64,000 nucleotides of DNA from Chryseobacterium foetidum (GTDB lineage Bacteria > Bacteroidota > Bacteroidia > Flavobacteriales > Weeksellaceae): the NCBI RefSeq assembly GCF_025457425.1, contig NZ_JAMXIA010000001.1, positions 2,604,001 to 2,668,000 on the forward strand, given 5' to 3'. Under the pieces are notes generated by a model. That model saw nothing but the letters and a program-made list of their open reading frames with translations. It had not been told where the DNA came from and did not search any database. This document shows positions 18,102 through 27,900 of this stretch, in pieces (the stretch's first letter is position 1; each line of letters starts with the position of its first letter). A program made the position numbers and the translations under genes.

Positions 18102-19976
18102 ATGAATGTCAAATTCAAATTTATATTAGCCGCAGTTCTCTTTTCAGAACTCCTGTCTGCACAAAGACAAATGGAATATCTGAAACGGGGAATCGTTGCC
18201 TTACCTTCAGATTCGGGCGTTTTTGTAAGTTGGCGTTTGCTTGGCGCAGAAGCTCAAAATACCCATTTTGATTTGTACCGCACTGAAAATAATCAAACAA
18301 AAAAACTGAACGAAAAACCACTTTCAAATGAAACCAATTTTTTAGATAAAACCGCCGACAAAGCAAAAAATTACACCTATTTCGTCAAATCCAATACTCA
18401 GGATAAATCGGTTGACATCGATTCTGCAAACTATGCAGCCAACCAAAAACCTTATTTTTCAATTCCGCTGAAAACACCTCAAGGTTACACGCCAAATGAC
18501 GCATCAGTAGCTGATTTGGATGGCGATGGCGTGTATGAAATCATTCTTCATCAAACCGGAAGGTCAAAAGACAACAGCCAAAAAGGAGAAACCGACCCGC
18601 CAATTATTCAGGCTTATAAAATGAATGGGACGTTTTTGTGGGAAATTAATTTGGGAAAAAATATTAGGGAAGGCGCCCATTACACCCAGTTTTTGGTTTA
18701 TGATTTAGACCAGGACGGCAAAGCGGAAATTGTAATGAAAACCGCCGACGGAAGCAGAGACGGAAAAGGAAAATACATCGGCGACCCAACAAAAAATTAC
18801 GTCAACGAAAACGGAATGATTCTCTCCGGACCGGAATTTATGACGGTTTTTAATGGTGAAACAGGAGCTGAGATTCACACTGTAAACTATGAAGTTCCAA
18901 GGTTTGCGGGAAGTTTAAATCCAACTGCTGAACAAATGACCGAAACCTGGGGCGATGCAAAAGGAAACCGTATCGATAGATTTTTAGGAGCAGTTGCCTA
19001 TTTGGACGGAAAAATACCGAGCGTGATAATGTCGCGAGGTTACTACACCAGAACTGCGATTGCTGCCTGGGATTATAAAGATAAAAAACTCAGTTTGCGA
19101 TGGCTTTTTGATACCGAAAGCTCAGAAGAAAATAAAAAATACCGCGGACAGGGAAATCATAATTTGAGTATTGCAGATGTTGACAATGACGGAAAAGACG
19201 AAATTGTTTTCGGAGCAATGACCGTTGATGACGACGGAAAAGTATTGAACAGTACGGGCTTTGGTCACGGCGATGCGTTGCATGTTGGAGATTTGGACCC
19301 ATCAAATCCTGGATTGGAAATCTTTGATATTCAGGAAAGGTTTGATGATGCCGGAGCGCATTTCAGAGATGGGAAAACAGGAAAAGTTCTATGGAAATTG
19401 CCATCAACGGTTTACAGTGAATCCAGTAAATTTCAGGGGCCTGGACGTGGTTTATCTTTAAATATTGACCCACGCTATGAAGGCTCGGAATCCTGGGCCG
19501 CCGGAGCTGGATTGAAAGGTGTTTACGATACAAAAGGAAAAAAAATAAGTAATAAAAATCCACCTGCGAATATGGGAATTTATTGGGACGGTGATTTCTT
19601 AAGCGAAATTTTAGACGGAACCAACATTTCAAAATGGGATTGGAAAAAAGAAAAAACAAATCTCATTTTTGATGCTAAAAATTTCCAGTGTGAATCGAAT
19701 AACGGTACAAAGAAAAATCCTGCTTTGGTGGCAGATTTATTCGGAGACTGGCGGGAAGAAGTGATGTACAGAACAGCCGACAATCAGGAATTGAGAATTT
19801 TTTCAACCACAATTCCAACGAAACACAGATTGTATACTTTAATGCATAATCCGCAATACCGTTTAAGCATCGTGTGGCAAAATGTAGGCTACAATCAGCC
19901 GCCACACACCGATTATTATCTGGATGAATCGATTAAGGAAATGCCTAAACCGAATGTTGTAACCACGAAAAAATAG
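18102..19976 (+). CDS. PL11 rhamnogalacturonan lyase
   Basis: The 624-residue protein has a signal peptide and starts its mature part with RQMEYLKRGIVALPSDSGVFV, the typical PL11 N-terminus, followed by the small Ig-like domain. An eight-bladed beta-propeller with several calcium-binding Asp-rich loops follows: ADLDGDGVYEI, YDLDQDGKAEIV, ADVDNDGKDEIVFG. C-terminal signatures include LFGDWREEVMYRT and NQPPHTDYYLD. It cleaves the rhamnose-galacturonate bond of RG-I by beta-elimination, leaving the unsaturated uronate that GH105 removes. Length and domain order are normal. It probably belongs to the GH106 unit despite the 380-base repeat-bearing gap. Confidence 0.95.
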   Translation: MNVKFKFILAAVLFSELLSAQRQMEYLKRGIVALPSDSGVFVSWRLLGAEAQNTHFDLYRTENNQTKKLNEKPLSNETNFLDKTADKAKNYTYFVKSNTQDKSVDIDSANYAANQKPYFSIPLKTPQGYTPNDASVADLDGDGVYEIILHQTGRSKDNSQKGETDPPIIQAYKMNGTFLWEINLGKNIREGAHYTQFLVYDLDQDGKAEIVMKTADGSRDGKGKYIGDPTKNYVNENGMILSGPEFMTVFNGETGAEIHTVNYEVPRFAGSLNPTAEQMTETWGDAKGNRIDRFLGAVAYLDGKIPSVIMSRGYYTRTAIAAWDYKDKKLSLRWLFDTESSEENKKYRGQGNHNLSIADVDNDGKDEIVFGAMTVDDDGKVLNSTGFGHGDALHVGDLDPSNPGLEIFDIQERFDDAGAHFRDGKTGKVLWKLPSTVYSESSKFQGPGRGLSLNIDPRYEGSESWAAGAGLKGVYDTKGKKISNKNPPANMGIYWDGDFLSEILDGTNISKWDWKKEKTNLIFDAKNFQCESNNGTKKNPALVADLFGDWREEVMYRTADNQELRIFSTTIPTKHRLYTLMHNPQYRLSIVWQNVGYNQPPHTDYYLDESIKEMPKPNVVTTKK

Positions 19977-19992
19977 ATTTAAAGGGGAGATT

Positions 19993-20116
19993 TTAACCAC
20001 AAATCGAAGATTCGACGAAGTCAAAAGTCACAAAAGATTTTCGACACATTAGTTATTTTAAGTTTGTGATTCAACTTATTAAAAGAGCACATAAGTTTCG
20101 AAAATCAAAGATTTTC
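19993..20116 (+). repeat. Right arm of the 125-bp inverted repeat pair
   Basis: It is the inverted partner of 13993-14119. It starts with TTAACCACAAATCGAAGATT and ends with AAAATCAAAGATTTTC. It lies after PL11 and before the second CE12 gene. The gap otherwise contains no gene. Confidence 0.8.
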
Positions 20117-20216
20117 GGTACAAACTTTTACTAGCGACAGCGGCTTTGTGAAACAAAAAGTGAGACTTTAAATGAAAACTTAATGCGCTCCGTGTTCAAA
20201 AAATATTATAAAAATT

Positions 20217-21005
20217 ATGAAAACAAAGTATATCCTTCCAATCATAGCCTTAGTCATCTTAATTGGAGCATCATTTCAAAAATTTCAAAATAAACCGGTG
20301 CTTTACATCATTGGCGATTCCACCGTACAAAACGGTTCCGGTAAAGGTGCTGATTCATTGTGGGGATGGGGAAGTTTTCTAAATTTGTTTTTAGATACCG
20401 ATAAAATTGAAATTCAGAATCACGCAAAAGGCGGACGAAGCAGCAGAACTTTTATTACAGAAGGCCGGTGGGATTCGATTATGAAAACCATTAAAAAAGG
20501 CGATTATGTTTTGATGCAGTTTGGTCATAATGATGGTGGCGAACTGGCAGATACTTTGAGAGCAAGAGGGACAATTAAGGGCATTGGAGATGAGTCTAAA
20601 GATATTTACAACCCAATCAGAAAAGTGGATGAAACAGTTTATACTTTCGGACATTACATGAGAAAATATGCGAATGAAGCCAAAGCTAAAGGTGCTGTTC
20701 CAATCATCGTATCGCCAATTCCGAGAAATAAATTTAACGATAAAGGAAAAATTGAAAAAGACCAATATGGTATTTGGGCAAAAGAAGTCGCCCAACAAAC
20801 CGGAGCTTATTTTTTAGATTTAAATACAATGGTCATCGAAAAATATGAAAAAATGGGAGCAGAAAAAGTAAAAGCCTATTTCCCGAAAGACCATACACAC
20901 ACGAATGAGGCCGGCGCAATTTTCAATGCGGAACTAGTAGCGAAAGGCATTAAAGATGTAAAGAAATGTGAACTCAGGAATTATTTAAAGAAGAATTTTA
21001 AATAA
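20217..21005 (+). CDS. Rhamnogalacturonan acetylesterase (CE12), single domain
   Basis: The 262-residue protein starts with an uncleaved or short signal (MKTKYILPIIALVILIGA). It carries all SGNH blocks: IGDSTVQNG with Ser35, KGGRSSRTF, MQFGHNDGGE, and KDHTHTNEAG near the end with the Asp-His pair. The segment from VLYIIGDST to the end has the length of the Aspergillus and Bacillus (RhgT) family. It deacetylates RG-I galacturonate. It lacks the N-terminal beta domain of the CE12 at 12444, so the two may differ in substrate size or location. Confidence 0.92.
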   Translation: MKTKYILPIIALVILIGASFQKFQNKPVLYIIGDSTVQNGSGKGADSLWGWGSFLNLFLDTDKIEIQNHAKGGRSSRTFITEGRWDSIMKTIKKGDYVLMQFGHNDGGELADTLRARGTIKGIGDESKDIYNPIRKVDETVYTFGHYMRKYANEAKAKGAVPIIVSPIPRNKFNDKGKIEKDQYGIWAKEVAQQTGAYFLDLNTMVIEKYEKMGAEKVKAYFPKDHTHTNEAGAIFNAELVAKGIKDVKKCELRNYLKKNFK

Positions 21006-21044
21006 TTCTTGGATCTCGCTTGAATTTCATCAAAATTAATTTCC

Positions 21045-21121
21045 CCGACCCTAAAGGGAGTTAATTTCGATGAAATTTTCAGGATGTTTTTCCACCTATG
21101 TCATCCTGAGCCTGTCGAAGA
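21045..21121. repeat. Repeat fragments before the GH105 gene
   Basis: CCCTAAAGGGAG at about 21050 matches 13808, and TCATCCTGAGCCTGTCGAAG at 21100-21119 matches one arm of the hairpin at 43750-43819. They look like remnants of two separate repeat families in the 220-base gap. Confidence 0.6.
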
Positions 21122-21225
21122 AGGGATGGGGAAAAGAGAAATATCTTAGAAATTTGGGTTACGAAGTATAAAATAGAAAACAATATTTCATAGAAAATCA
21201 ACGATAAAAAAATAAATATATACTT

Positions 21226-22386
21226 ATGAAAAAGCTATTAACAACAGGTTTTTTTGCACTGATCATCGGAGGTTTAACCTCATGCTCGGTACAGAAAAAT
21301 ACTGCAGCAGGCAAGGTAGAAATTCCAAACAAGAAGGAGGTTTTGGAAGTTTCAAGAAGGGCAAATCAGTACTTCATGAACAAGTGGCCGGATACCAAAA
21401 AAGACATCGTCGGCAAAAAAGTATGGCCAAGTAATCTCTGGACGAGAGCGGTTTATTATGAAGGTTTGATGGCGCTACATTCGGTAGATCCTCAAAAAGA
21501 ATATTACGACTACGCAATGTCATGGGCCAACAACCACAACTGGAATTTACAGCGTGGAACTTATACCAGAAATGCTGACCATCAGGCTTGCGGACAAACC
21601 TATCTTGACCTGTACGAAATCGACGGAAGAAAACATCCTGAAAGAATCAAAAATGTAAAAGCTGCGATGGACAGCATGATTGCGACCAAGAAAGTAGATG
21701 ACTGGTGGTGGATCGATGCCCTTCAAATGTCGATGCCGATTTTCACTAAATTAGGGAGAATTACAGGCGAGCAGAAGTATTTCGACAGAAATTACGAAAT
21801 GTATGCCTACACAAAGTATAAACACGGCGGAAACGGATTGTACAATCAGGCCGATAAAATCTGGTGGAGAGACAAGGATTTTGTACCGCCTTACAAAGAA
21901 CCTAATGGCGAAGATTGCTATTGGAGCCGTGGAAACGGCTGGGTAGTTGCTGCGTTGGCGAAGACTTTACAGGATACTCCGAAATCTGATCCTCATTACA
22001 AAGAATATCTTCAGGATTATAAAGATATGTTGGCGGCGTTACTTCCCATCCAAAGAGAAGATGGTTTCTGGAATGTCAGTTTGCATGATCCGACCAATTT
22101 CGGTGGAAAAGAAACAACAGGAACTGCACTTTTCGTCTACGGAATGGCGTACGGAGTGAATAACGGATTAATTGACAGAGCTACTTATCTGCCTGTTTTG
22201 GTTAAAGCCTGGAACGCAATGGTAAAAGATTCAGTTCAGCCGAATGGATTTTTGGGCTGGGTTCAGGGAACAGGAAAAGAGCCGAAAGACGGTCAGCCTT
22301 TAGCTGTAGATAAAGTTCCCGATTTTGAAGATTATGGATTGGGATGTTTCCTGCTTGCGGGAAGTGAGGTTTATAAATTGAAATAA
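21226..22386 (+). CDS. GH105 unsaturated rhamnogalacturonyl hydrolase, lipoprotein
   Basis: The 386-residue protein has a lipoprotein signal (MKKLLTTGFFALIIGGLTSC, lipobox LTSC), so it is probably anchored in a membrane facing the periplasm or cell surface. The (alpha/alpha)6 barrel shows GH105 signatures: WTRAVYYEGLMALH, DHQACGQTYLDLYE, DDWWWIDALQMSMPIFTKLG, YWSRGNGWVVAALA and GGKETTGTALFVYGMAYG. It hydrates the 4,5-unsaturated galacturonyl end made by PL11, releasing the uronate from rhamnose. Length matches YteR/YesR. A strong terminator follows, marking the end of the degradation cluster. Confidence 0.95.
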   Translation: MKKLLTTGFFALIIGGLTSCSVQKNTAAGKVEIPNKKEVLEVSRRANQYFMNKWPDTKKDIVGKKVWPSNLWTRAVYYEGLMALHSVDPQKEYYDYAMSWANNHNWNLQRGTYTRNADHQACGQTYLDLYEIDGRKHPERIKNVKAAMDSMIATKKVDDWWWIDALQMSMPIFTKLGRITGEQKYFDRNYEMYAYTKYKHGGNGLYNQADKIWWRDKDFVPPYKEPNGEDCYWSRGNGWVVAALAKTLQDTPKSDPHYKEYLQDYKDMLAALLPIQREDGFWNVSLHDPTNFGGKETTGTALFVYGMAYGVNNGLIDRATYLPVLVKAWNAMVKDSVQPNGFLGWVQGTGKEPKDGQPLAVDKVPDFEDYGLGCFLLAGSEVYKLK

Positions 22387-22409
22387 TTTATTATGCCAAA
22401 TAAGTTAAT

Positions 22410-22440
22410 AGAGCGACAGTTTTTGTCGCTCTGTTTTTTT
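22410..22440 (+). terminator. Terminator after the GH105 gene
   Basis: AGAGCGACA (22410-22418) and TGTCGCTCT (22424-22432) form a perfect 9-bp stem followed by GTTTTTTT. Confidence 0.85.
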
Positions 22441-22450
22441 AATTCTAGGA

Positions 22451-22502
22451 TTTTCCCGCAGATTTTCGCAGATGTTGAGCGCGGATTTTCGCAGATTTTT
22501 TT
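22451..22502 (+). repeat. Left inverted repeat flanking the GxxExxY gene
   Basis: About 52 bases built from CCCGCAGATTTTCGCAGAT and GCGGATTTTCGCAGATTT. Its imperfect reverse complement lies at 22974-23025. The gene lies between the two arms, and a partial third copy (GTGAATCTGCGGGAAAAAAA) occurs at about 23082. Confidence 0.75.
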
Positions 22503-22541
22503 GAATGTAAATTGGTAATGAAGTAATTCAATAAGCTGAAA

Positions 22542-22919
22542 TTACAGTCCGTTTACTTTTCTGAAAATGGTCTGTGAGATATCACTGGAATTGAAGTTGA
22601 CGAGCAATCCTAGTTTTAAACCGGATAATTTTAGGTAGGTAATCAACTGTTTATGATGCACATCAAGTAAATTTTCAACAGATTTTATTTCGATAATTAC
22701 TTTGTTTTCCACTAGGATATCGAGACGATAGCCGATGTCCATTTTTATGCTTTCGTAGATCATCGGTAAGCCAATCTGAGTGGAAATTTGCAGGTTTTTC
22801 TTTTTAAGTTCATAAGCTAAAGCAGCTTCGTATGCAGACTCCAGCAATCCTGGTCCTAATTTGTTGTACACAGTAAAAATACACCCTCGGATTTCGTAGG
22901 AAATATCATTTTCGTTCAT
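22542..22919 (-). CDS. GxxExxY family protein, PD-(D/E)XK nuclease-like
   Basis: The 125-residue protein carries the name-giving motif GPGLLESAYE (Gly-x-x-Glu-x-x-Tyr, about residues 22-31). It also has an apparent PD-(D/E)XK core: GYRLDILVENKVIIEIKS, with Asp in RLD and Glu-x-Lys in EIK. Family members are widespread in Bacteroidota and have no established function; a nuclease role is suggested only by the fold. It runs opposite to its neighbours and is not part of the pectin system. The 52-bp inverted repeats on both sides make a small unit of about 575 bases that looks mobile. No transposase is visible in it. Confidence 0.85.
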   Translation of the reverse strand: MNENDISYEIRGCIFTVYNKLGPGLLESAYEAALAYELKKKNLQISTQIGLPMIYESIKMDIGYRLDILVENKVIIEIKSVENLLDVHHKQLITYLKLSGLKLGLLVNFNSSDISQTIFRKVNGL

Positions 22920-22973
22920 CGCTGTTTTTTATTAAAATTACAAATTTCAGAGTTAATTTTTCCATACAAACTA

Positions 22974-23025
22974 AAAAAAAGATCCGCAAAAATCTGCGCA
23001 GAAATCGGCGTAAATCTGCGGGAAG
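22974..23025 (-). repeat. Right inverted repeat flanking the GxxExxY gene
   Basis: It is the reverse complement of 22451-22502 with several mismatches; it ends in AAATCTGCGGGAAGAA and begins with the A-rich end that matches the T-rich end of the left arm. Confidence 0.75.
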
Positions 23026-23101
23026 AATATGAACGCAAATTTTAACCATAATCTTAAAAAACATCTAAAAGATAAGTCTGGGTGAATCTGCGGGAAAAAA
23101 A

Positions 23102-23109
23102 TATCTTTG
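23102..23109 (+). promoter_or_regulatory. Putative -7 box of the rhaT-rhaM operon
   Basis: TATCTTTG matches TAnnTTTG and lies 82 bases before the rhaT start. A weak TCTG lies at 23077-23080. The downstream leader contains AGCATGCATGACACCAC, whose reverse complement resembles the ATGCT end of the site-A motif only loosely. Confidence 0.45.
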
Positions 23110-23190
23110 CCAATTCAGCATGCATGACACCACAAGATGCGAAGTTGTGTGCATATTGCTAATTTTCAAATTCAATCAATCAGAAAAATT

Positions 23191-24279
23191 ATGAACGCAT
23201 TATTAGGAGTACTATTTCATTTCCTCGGAGGCTTTGCTTCGGGCAGTTTTTATATGCCGTACAAAAAAGTAAAAGGATGGCAATGGGAAACTTTTTGGTT
23301 GATCGGGGGCGTATTTTCGTGGATTATTGTTCCGCCTTTGGCAGCATATCTTACAATTCCGAATTTCTGGGAAATCATTCAGAATGAAAGTTCGTCCATT
23401 ATAGGATTTACATTTCTGTTTGGTGCACTTTGGGGCATCGGAGGTTTCATGTACGGTTTGGGTGTGCGTTATTTAGGCGTTGCACTCGGAAGCAGCATTA
23501 TGTTAGGACTGACGATGGTAATCGGTTCGCTTCTGCCTTCCATTTATTATGAATTTAATCCTGAAGCAGGAAAAGACAATATTGGTTTGATGTTTTCCAG
23601 CGATTGGGGGAAAATGGTTCTTTTAGGACTTTTGGTTTGCGTTGTCGGAATCATCATCAGCGGAAAAGCGGGTGTGATGAAAGACAAAGAACTTCAGACA
23701 GATGCCGTCGATCCTCACGGAATGGAAGTGAAGACGGAATATAAATTTGGTTTAGGATTAATCGTTGCGATTATTTCGGGAGTTTTAAGTGCGTGTTTCA
23801 ATTTTGGTTTGGAGGCGGGAAAACCAATGGCAAGCGTCGCTAATGAAGCATGGAAATTGGCTAATCCGAATCAGGGAGAGTTTCTTTTCCAGAATAATGT
23901 GACGTATGTTGTCGTTCTTTGGGGCGGTATGTTGTCGAATCTTATTGGTTGTCTTTATCTTTCGTTTAAAAATAAATCATATTCAGATTATACCAAAAAA
24001 AGTGTTCCTGTTGCAAAAAATATCATCTTCTGTGCTTTGGCAGGAACGATGTGGTTTTTACAGTTTTTCTTCTACGGAATGGGCGAAAGTAAAATGGGTA
24101 ACGGCCCGAGTTCGTGGATTTTGCACATGGCATTCATCATTTTAATTGCGAATCTTTGGGGTGTAATTATTAAGGAATGGAAAGGCGTATCTAAAAAAAC
24201 AATCACTACCATTTCATTGGGAATGATTGTACTGTTTATTTCTATATTGATTGTAGGATACGGAAATTCAATAAGATAA
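23191..24279 (+). CDS. rhaT: L-rhamnose/proton symporter RhaT
   Basis: The frame opens at 23137, but the ATG at 23191 (MNALLGVLFHFLGGFASGSF) fits the family, giving 362 residues. About ten hydrophobic helices are visible, with the family block GGFASGSFYMPYKKVKGWQWE after the first helix and GVRYLGVALGSSIMLGLTMV around the third. RhaT of E. coli (344 residues) imports L-rhamnose with a proton. It places rhamnose released by GH106 and GH105 in the cytosol. The stop codon overlaps the rhaM start by one base (TAATG), so translation is probably coupled. Confidence 0.93.
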   Translation: MNALLGVLFHFLGGFASGSFYMPYKKVKGWQWETFWLIGGVFSWIIVPPLAAYLTIPNFWEIIQNESSSIIGFTFLFGALWGIGGFMYGLGVRYLGVALGSSIMLGLTMVIGSLLPSIYYEFNPEAGKDNIGLMFSSDWGKMVLLGLLVCVVGIIISGKAGVMKDKELQTDAVDPHGMEVKTEYKFGLGLIVAIISGVLSACFNFGLEAGKPMASVANEAWKLANPNQGEFLFQNNVTYVVVLWGGMLSNLIGCLYLSFKNKSYSDYTKKSVPVAKNIIFCALAGTMWFLQFFFYGMGESKMGNGPSSWILHMAFIILIANLWGVIIKEWKGVSKKTITTISLGMIVLFISILIVGYGNSIR

Positions 24280-24593
24280 TGGCGAGGAAAGCATTTAAAA
24301 TGTTCCTCAATAAAGGTGCTGAAGCTGAGTACAGAAAACGTCATGAGGAAACCTGGCCAGAAATTAAAAATTTGCTCAAAGATGCAGGGGTTTCAAATTA
24401 TTCAATCTTTTTGGATGCAGAAACAAATGTTTTATTTGGTGTTTTAGAATGTGAGGATGAAACCAAATATCAAAACATTCCATTGCAGCCAATAATGCAG
24501 AAGTGGTGGAATTACATGAAAGATTTAATGGAAACCAACGAAGACAATTCCCCGAGAAGTGTAGATTTACAGGAAGTTTTTTATTTAAGATAA
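24279..24593 (+). CDS. rhaM: L-rhamnose mutarotase RhaM
   Basis: The 104-residue protein matches the YiiL/RhaM family in length and motifs: KRHEETWPEI at about 20-29 with the active-site His, SIFLDAETNVLFGVLE, and MQKWWNYMKDLMET. It interconverts alpha and beta L-rhamnose and so speeds the isomerase step. It is a cytosolic dimer in the family. It is coupled to rhaT, and a terminator follows. Confidence 0.93.
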   Translation: MARKAFKMFLNKGAEAEYRKRHEETWPEIKNLLKDAGVSNYSIFLDAETNVLFGVLECEDETKYQNIPLQPIMQKWWNYMKDLMETNEDNSPRSVDLQEVFYLR

Positions 24594-24660
24594 ATTCAAA
24601 ATACAAGCGGAAATTTCATATTCAGTTAATATAATTTTAGAGTTCAAATTAGCTATTGAG

Positions 24661-24692
24661 AGGCAACTAAATTATTTTGGTTGCCTTTTTTA
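24661..24692 (+). terminator. Terminator after rhaTM
   Basis: AGGCAAC (24661-24667) and GTTGCCT (24680-24686) form a 7-bp stem with a 12-base loop, followed by TTTT. The rest of the 352-base gap holds AT-rich DNA with no gene, and the operator site at 24868. Confidence 0.75.
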
Positions 24693-24867
24693 TCAAGTCT
24701 TGTGCCAGTATTTGAAAATGTTCAGAAGAAAACATGATAAATATCATTCGAGTAATGGATTTTATAAATTTAAATAATTCTTACTATTTAATGATTAAAT
24801 TAATAATAAATTCATTTTTAAATAGAATAATATATAAATTATTAAGAAAAATTATGAATTTTATAAT

Positions 24868-24913
24868 GCAGGATATGGCAGGATGCTAAAACATTTGTAA
24901 GAATGTACTTTTC
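24868..24913 (+). promoter_or_regulatory. Candidate pectin-regulon operator and promoter, site B
   Basis: GCAGGATATGGCAGGATGCT (24868-24887) contains the direct repeat GCAGGAT twice, with starts exactly 10 bases apart. TACTTTTC at 24906-24913 is a one-mismatch TAnnTTTG box that starts 38 bases after the motif start and 40 bases before the susC start codon. The same 38-base geometry is seen at site C. No TTTG box is present, so the motif takes the place of the -33 element. Confidence 0.6.
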
Positions 24914-24945
24914 AAACATAATTCAATGTAAATAAAAATTAATAT

Positions 24946-27900
24946 ATGTCTATCAAAGTTAAACACAGGAATTTTAAGCCACTCATGGCGCCACTCTTCT
25001 TGTTGGCTACAGGTTTTATGTTTGGTCAGCAGACAGTGAATGATACTGTAAAGCAGGGCACTACCAAAGACATTGAGGAAGTTGTAGTAATAGGTTATGG
25101 CAAAGTAAAAAAATCTGACCTTACAGGCTCGGTAGCTTCAGTTTCTGCAAAAGAGCTGGCAGCGACTCCGGCTATGAATGCTTTACAGGCTTTGCAGGGT
25201 AGAGCGGCAGGTTTGAATATCGTCACCGCAGGCGGTGCTCCCGGTGCAGGTGCCAATGTAACGATTCGTGGAGGTGCTTCTATTACACAGGGAACGAGTC
25301 CGTTATATATTGTAGATGGTTTCCAGCTTGATAATGCTTTGAATGTGATCAACCCAAATGATATCGAAAGTATTGATATTTTGAAGGGTCCGTCGGCTAT
25401 CGCAATCTACGGTGCACGTGGTTCCAACGGTATCATCGTAATTAAAACGAAAACCGGTAAAAAAGGAAGAACGGTTATTAACTACAACTCTTTCATCATG
25501 TTCGACATGCTTTCGAAAAGACTTGATATGATGAGTAATGCGGAGCAGTTTGTAAAATATCAATATGAATTTGCTCAGCTTCAGAATAAAATGACTGCAT
25601 GGAGTGCGGTTTATGATAATGGTTTGGGATTAGATACACCTGGATTTTATACGGGTGCATTCAACAGAATTTCAAACCGTTACGCCAATGCAGGAGCGTT
25701 AGACTGGCAGGAAAAAATGCTTGGAGGAACGGGGATGACTCAAAACCAAAACGTTAACTTCTCTACAGGAAACGAAAAAACTCAGGCTTTTGTTAGTTAC
25801 AATTACAACAAGCAGGACGGTTTATTACAAAACTTCAGCGAAACAAGAAACTCCTTAAGAGCCAACATTACTTCTGAATTAAAGAAAGGTTTAAGAGTAG
25901 ATTTCAGTTCAATGTTTACGTCTAATTCTACCAATGGTGGAGGTGCTTACAGCGGCATGAAAAAAATTCTTCTTCAGCCGATAACGGGAGGTACTTTATT
26001 TAATGATGATCAGCTCTTCAATACACAGACGTTCCCGGATTATACAAGTTTAGATTCAGGGTATGATACAGAAAATCCTTTCGTAGAAACCAGAGCGTCT
26101 ACCCAAAACAGTCGCTCAAGAGCATTTGTTGCCAATCTTGGATTAGAAGTTGATTTCCTTAAAAACTTCACCTTCAGAACTGCGGGACAATATCAGTTCA
26201 GCAACAGCAAATCTCAGTCATTCTCAGATGAAAACTCAAGAGCCTATCTTACAGATCCGGTAAATACCGGTATTAACGGAAGTATCGGTAACAGTGAATC
26301 TTACAGATACCAGATTACAAATACCGTTACTTATAACACTACTTTGGGTGAGAACCACAAAATCAATGCTTTGGCTGGTCAGGAAGTGGTTTATTCAGCA
26401 TCTGAAAGCAACAGCATGAGATTAATCAAATTCCCTGTTCCGAATTTCGGATTGGATGATATCAATAATGCAACCGTGCAGGATAAATCGGCAGGAAGAT
26501 CTACTCCAAACAGTTTATTATCTTATTTCGGAAGAGTAAATTATAACTATGATGACAGGTATTTGTTAACAGGTACACTTCGTTATGACGGATCTTCTAA
26601 ATTCGGACCGAATAAGAAATGGGGACTATTCCCATCATTTGCAGCGGCATGGAGAGTTTCTCAGGAAGGTTTCTGGCAGGATTCCAAAATTGCTAATGTG
26701 ATCAACGACCTGAAATTCAGATATGAATATGGGGTTACCGGAAATAACGATATCGGAAGTAATTTATTTGTAACCAATGTAGTGCAGACAGATTATCCAA
26801 TAAACAACACACCGGGAAATCCGGCTTATGTACCTGGGACCAACTTAGGAAATGCCAATCTGATCTGGGAAGAATCTCAGAACAGCAACTTAGGGATGGA
26901 TTTGGCAATGTTTAACAACCGAATAAGGTTAACAGCCGAATTGTACGACAATAAAGTAAGCGGAATGCTTCTGAACAGTCTACTTCCTGTTTCTTCAGGA
27001 TATTCAAGACAGTTTCAGAACATCGGGTCAATGACCAATCAGGGGATGGAATTTACTTTAAATACCATCAACTTTAAAACTGAAGGTTTCAGATGGTCAA
27101 CAGATTTTAATATCTCTTCAAACAAATCTAAAGTTCTTTCTCTTGAGCAGAACCAAAACACCAGAACATTCGGTGTTGGAGGAAACAGAACGGGAACCGT
27201 TACGTATTACGCCACAGTGGGAGAACAGTTGGGAGATATGTATGGCTACGTTTATCAGGGAGTGTATACCACAGACGACTTCCTTCAGAATACCGACGGA
27301 ACATTTGGTGCACTTAAACCGGGTGTGGTAAAACCTGCAACAGGAACTGCAAAACCGGGAGATATGAAATTTGCTGCAGATAATGAGAAGGGTGATCAGT
27401 TCACCAGAAAAATGCAGAAAATAGGGAATGGTACTCCAGATTTCTTCGGGGGTATGCAAAATAACTTCTCATACAAAGGTTTTGACCTTGGCATATTCAT
27501 GAAATTCAGTGTTGGTGGTGATATTTATAATGCTACAAAACACAGTTTAAGTCCGTATGCTTTAAATCAAAATATACCTGCTGAATTTGGAAGTAATTAC
27601 TACCGTTTAATTGATCCTAATACAGGTCAGATTACCAATAATATTGCTAGATTAAAGGAGCTGAATCCTAATGAAGGTGATCGTACATGGAGTTTAAGTC
27701 AGGTTAATTCTCAAAACATAACCTATCCTTCATCTTACTATGTGGAAGATGGTTCTTATTTAAGAATTGCACAGGTGACATTAGGCTACAGTTTAGAAAA
27801 AGAATTTATTAAACATGTGGGATTAACGAATGCACGTATTTACTGTACTTTGAATAACTTAGCTACCATTACAGGATACTCAGGATTTGATCCGGAAGTA

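Noticed and set aside
22441..23100. CRISPR array suspected from the repeated CGCAGATTT words
   Set aside because: Repeats are few, inverted and irregular, with no unique spacers of constant length; no cas gene is present.
24890..24897. AACATTTG as the -7 box of susC
   Set aside because: It lies only 2 bases after the operator motif, whereas TACTTTTC at 24906 has the same 38-base offset as the perfect box of site C. The latter is preferred.
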